Shown here one piece after another: positions 62,470 through 64,000 of a stretch of 64,000 bases of DNA. The DNA is from Alphaproteobacteria bacterium (lineage in GTDB: Bacteria; Pseudomonadota; Alphaproteobacteria; Rhizobiales; Xanthobacteraceae). Location: NCBI GenBank assembly GCA_005884765.1, contig VAZV01000128.1:1-64000 (forward strand), read 5' to 3'. A model generated the notes under the pieces. The model ran no database searches and was not told the origin of the DNA. It worked only from the letters and a program-made list of their open reading frames with translations. Both the position numbers and the translations under genes were made by a program. Each line of letters begins with the position of its first letter. The first letter of the stretch is position 1.

Positions 62470-64000
62470 TCGCTCGCCTGATCGACTGGTCGGCCCGTAA
62501 CCTGCTGCTGGTCATCTTCGGTGCCGGATTCGCGGCTGCGGCCGGAATCTACGCACTGGTCCATCTGCCGCTGGATGCGATCCCGGACCTTTCGGATACG
62601 CAGGTGATCGTCTACACCGAATATCCCGGCCAGGCGCCGCAGGTGATCGAGGACCAGGTCACCTATCCCTTGACCACGGCCATGCTGACGGTGCCCAAAT
62701 CGAAAGTGGTGCGCGGGTTCTCGTTCTTCGGCGTGTCCTTTGTCTACGTCATCTTCGAAGACGGTACCGACATCTATTGGGCGCGTTCGCGGGTGCTCGA
62801 ATTCCTCAACGGCGCGACCTCGCGATTGCCTGCCGGCGTGACGCCGACCATCGGCCCGGACGCCACCGGCGTGGGATGGGTTTACCAATATGCCGTGATA
62901 TCGAAGGAACTGAATCTTTCCGACACCCGCACCATCCAGGACTGGAATTTGAAATTCGCGCTCGCCAAGGCCGAAGGCGTGGCGGACGTCGCAAGCGTCG
63001 GCGGTTTCGTCAAGCAGTACAACGTCGTCCTCGACCCCCAGCGGATGCGCGACCTCGGCATCACCATGCAAAGGATGCGGGATGCGATCCGTGCCAGCAA
63101 TGCCGACGTCGGCGGGCGCACGGTCGAACTTTCGGAGTTCGAATATGTCATTCGCGGCAAGGGCTATCTGACGAGCATCAACGACCTCGGCAACGTCGTG
63201 CTCAAGACCGATGGCGGCACGCCGGTGCTGCTGCGTGACGTTGCCCGCGTCGAGCTCGGTCCGGACGAACGGCGCGGCATCACCGAACTGAATGGCGAGG
63301 GCGAGGTCGCCAGCGGCATCGTGTTGCAGCGCTTCGGCGTCAACGCGCTCGACGTGATCGAGAACGTCAAAAAGCGCTTCAAGGAGATCGCGAGCAGCCT
63401 GCCGAAATCCGTCGAGATCGTGCCGGTCTACGACCGCTCGAACCTGATCTATGCCGCCATCGATACCCTCAAGCACACGTTGGTCGAGGAGAGCATCGTC
63501 GTTGCGCTGGTCTGCATCGTGTTCCTCTTGCATTTCCGCAGCGCGCTGGTCGCGATCCTGATGCTGCCGGTCGGCGTACTAATGGCGTTCGGCGCAATGA
63601 AGCTATTGGGGTTAGGCTCCAACATCATGAGCCTGGGCGGCATCGCGATTGCGATCGGCGCCATGGTCGATGCGGCAATCGTGATGATCGAGAATGCGCA
63701 CAAGCACCTGGAGCGCGCCGAGCCGGGCCGTTCGCGGATCGATATCCTGATTGCGGCGGCGTCTCAAGTCGGGCCGGCGCTGTTCTTCAGCCTGCTGATC
63801 ATCACCGTGTCGTTCATGCCGATCTTCACGCTGGAATCGCAGGAAGGACGCCTGTTCAGCCCGTTGGCGTTCACCAAGACATTCTCGATGGCAGCGGCTG
63901 CGCTGTTGTCGGTCACGCTGGTGCCCGCGCTGATGGTGATTTTCGTGCGCGGCCGGATCATTCCGGAGCATAAGAATCCGATCAACCGTTTCCTGATCTG
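62466..64000 (+). CDS. cusA: Heavy-metal RND efflux pump, CusA-like (partial, runs off the window)
   Basis: ATG 62466 overlaps the adaptor stop (ATGA). The first 511 residues are visible. The start MIARLIDWSARNLLLVIFG leads into the first membrane helix, PLDAIPDLSDTQVIVYTEYPG is the CusA/CzcA-type periplasmic start, and GVSFVYVIFEDGTDIYWAR follows. The fourth membrane helix has IAIGAMVDAAIVMIENAHKHL, with the proton-relay Asp. It exports Cu(I)/Ag(I) or related cations with the adaptor. The rest (second half, including the Met ion-binding site) lies beyond 64000. Confidence 0.95.
   Translation, partial: MIARLIDWSARNLLLVIFGAGFAAAAGIYALVHLPLDAIPDLSDTQVIVYTEYPGQAPQVIEDQVTYPLTTAMLTVPKSKVVRGFSFFGVSFVYVIFEDGTDIYWARSRVLEFLNGATSRLPAGVTPTIGPDATGVGWVYQYAVISKELNLSDTRTIQDWNLKFALAKAEGVADVASVGGFVKQYNVVLDPQRMRDLGITMQRMRDAIRASNADVGGRTVELSEFEYVIRGKGYLTSINDLGNVVLKTDGGTPVLLRDVARVELGPDERRGITELNGEGEVASGIVLQRFGVNALDVIENVKKRFKEIASSLPKSVEIVPVYDRSNLIYAAIDTLKHTLVEESIVVALVCIVFLLHFRSALVAILMLPVGVLMAFGAMKLLGLGSNIMSLGGIAIAIGAMVDAAIVMIENAHKHLERAEPGRSRIDILIAAASQVGPALFFSLLIITVSFMPIFTLESQEGRLFSPLAFTKTFSMAAAALLSVTLVPALMVIFVRGRIIPEHKNPINRFLI

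Noticed and set aside
62340..63533. Long minus-strand open frame (397 codons) at the end of the window
   Set aside because: It lies antisense to the adaptor and CusA-type genes, whose plus-strand motifs are certain. Long antisense frames are common in GC-rich genes.

Overview
The window looks like chromosome of a Bradyrhizobium-type alphaproteobacterium. The basis is high GC, Rhizobiales-type branched-chain ABC and IS5 sequences, H-NS-like proteins of the alphaproteobacterial form, and a large exopolysaccharide (EPS) region. No rRNA, complete tRNA or CRISPR array is visible.

Layout. (1) 1-4.1 kb: a decayed patch with the tail of an acyl-CoA dehydrogenase, a frameshifted IS5 remnant, a phosphopantetheinyl transferase and an asparagine synthetase started by TTG. 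(2) 4.5-13.6 kb: a dTDP-L-rhamnose operon (rfbCBDA, minus strand) divergent from an EPS co-polymerase/tyrosine kinase, then a small membrane protein, a polyprenyl-phosphate sugar transferase and a secreted transglutaminase-like cysteine peptidase. (3) 13.6-19 kb: an eroded accessory stretch with two H-NS paralogs, a second dead IS5 copy, two related tiny proteins and a recombinase stub. (4) 19-30 kb: metabolic and detoxification genes, namely a GST, an orphan solute-binding protein with a flavoprotein, an AraC regulator, and a roughly 4-kb cassette (TetR/SDR plus GST-SDR-TetR). The cassette lies between two 150-bp direct repeats that each end in a tRNA-like 3' half. A GT22 mannosyltransferase-like protein and a 2-keto-4-pentenoate hydratase relative follow. 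(5) 30-50 kb: a second EPS region with another co-polymerase/kinase, a GH5 glycosidase, polymerase-like and flippase membrane proteins, a methyltransferase, four glycosyltransferases (one a GT4-WecG fusion), a second polyprenyl glycosylphosphotransferase, a PP2A-like phosphatase and a PAP2 phosphatase. (6) 50-56.5 kb: an intradiol ring-cleavage dioxygenase beside a complete five-gene branched-chain-type ABC importer and a DUF4864 protein. (7) 56.5-64 kb: a TetR-MFS pair, then a copper/silver-type group with CopC, a Met/Cys-rich small protein, a YtkA-like protein, a CusB-like adaptor and a CusA-like RND pump running off the end.

How the genes work together. dTDP-rhamnose from rfbCBDA can feed rhamnosyl transfer. 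Either polyprenyl glycosylphosphotransferase can load the first sugar on the lipid carrier, the glycosyltransferases extend the repeat, the flippase and polymerase-like proteins move and polymerise it, and the two Wzc-type proteins control chain length and export. PAP2 could recycle undecaprenyl pyrophosphate and GH5 could trim polymer. No outer-membrane export protein (Wza/ExoF type) was seen here. The AT-rich control regions together with two H-NS-type proteins suggest silencing of these loci; that is inference.

No clearly new system stands out. The best leads are the repeat-bounded detoxification cassette with two visible operator arrays, the pair of tiny paralogous proteins near 17.6-18.5 kb, the GT4-WecG fusion, and the CusB adaptor with one intact and one degenerate metal-binding repeat.
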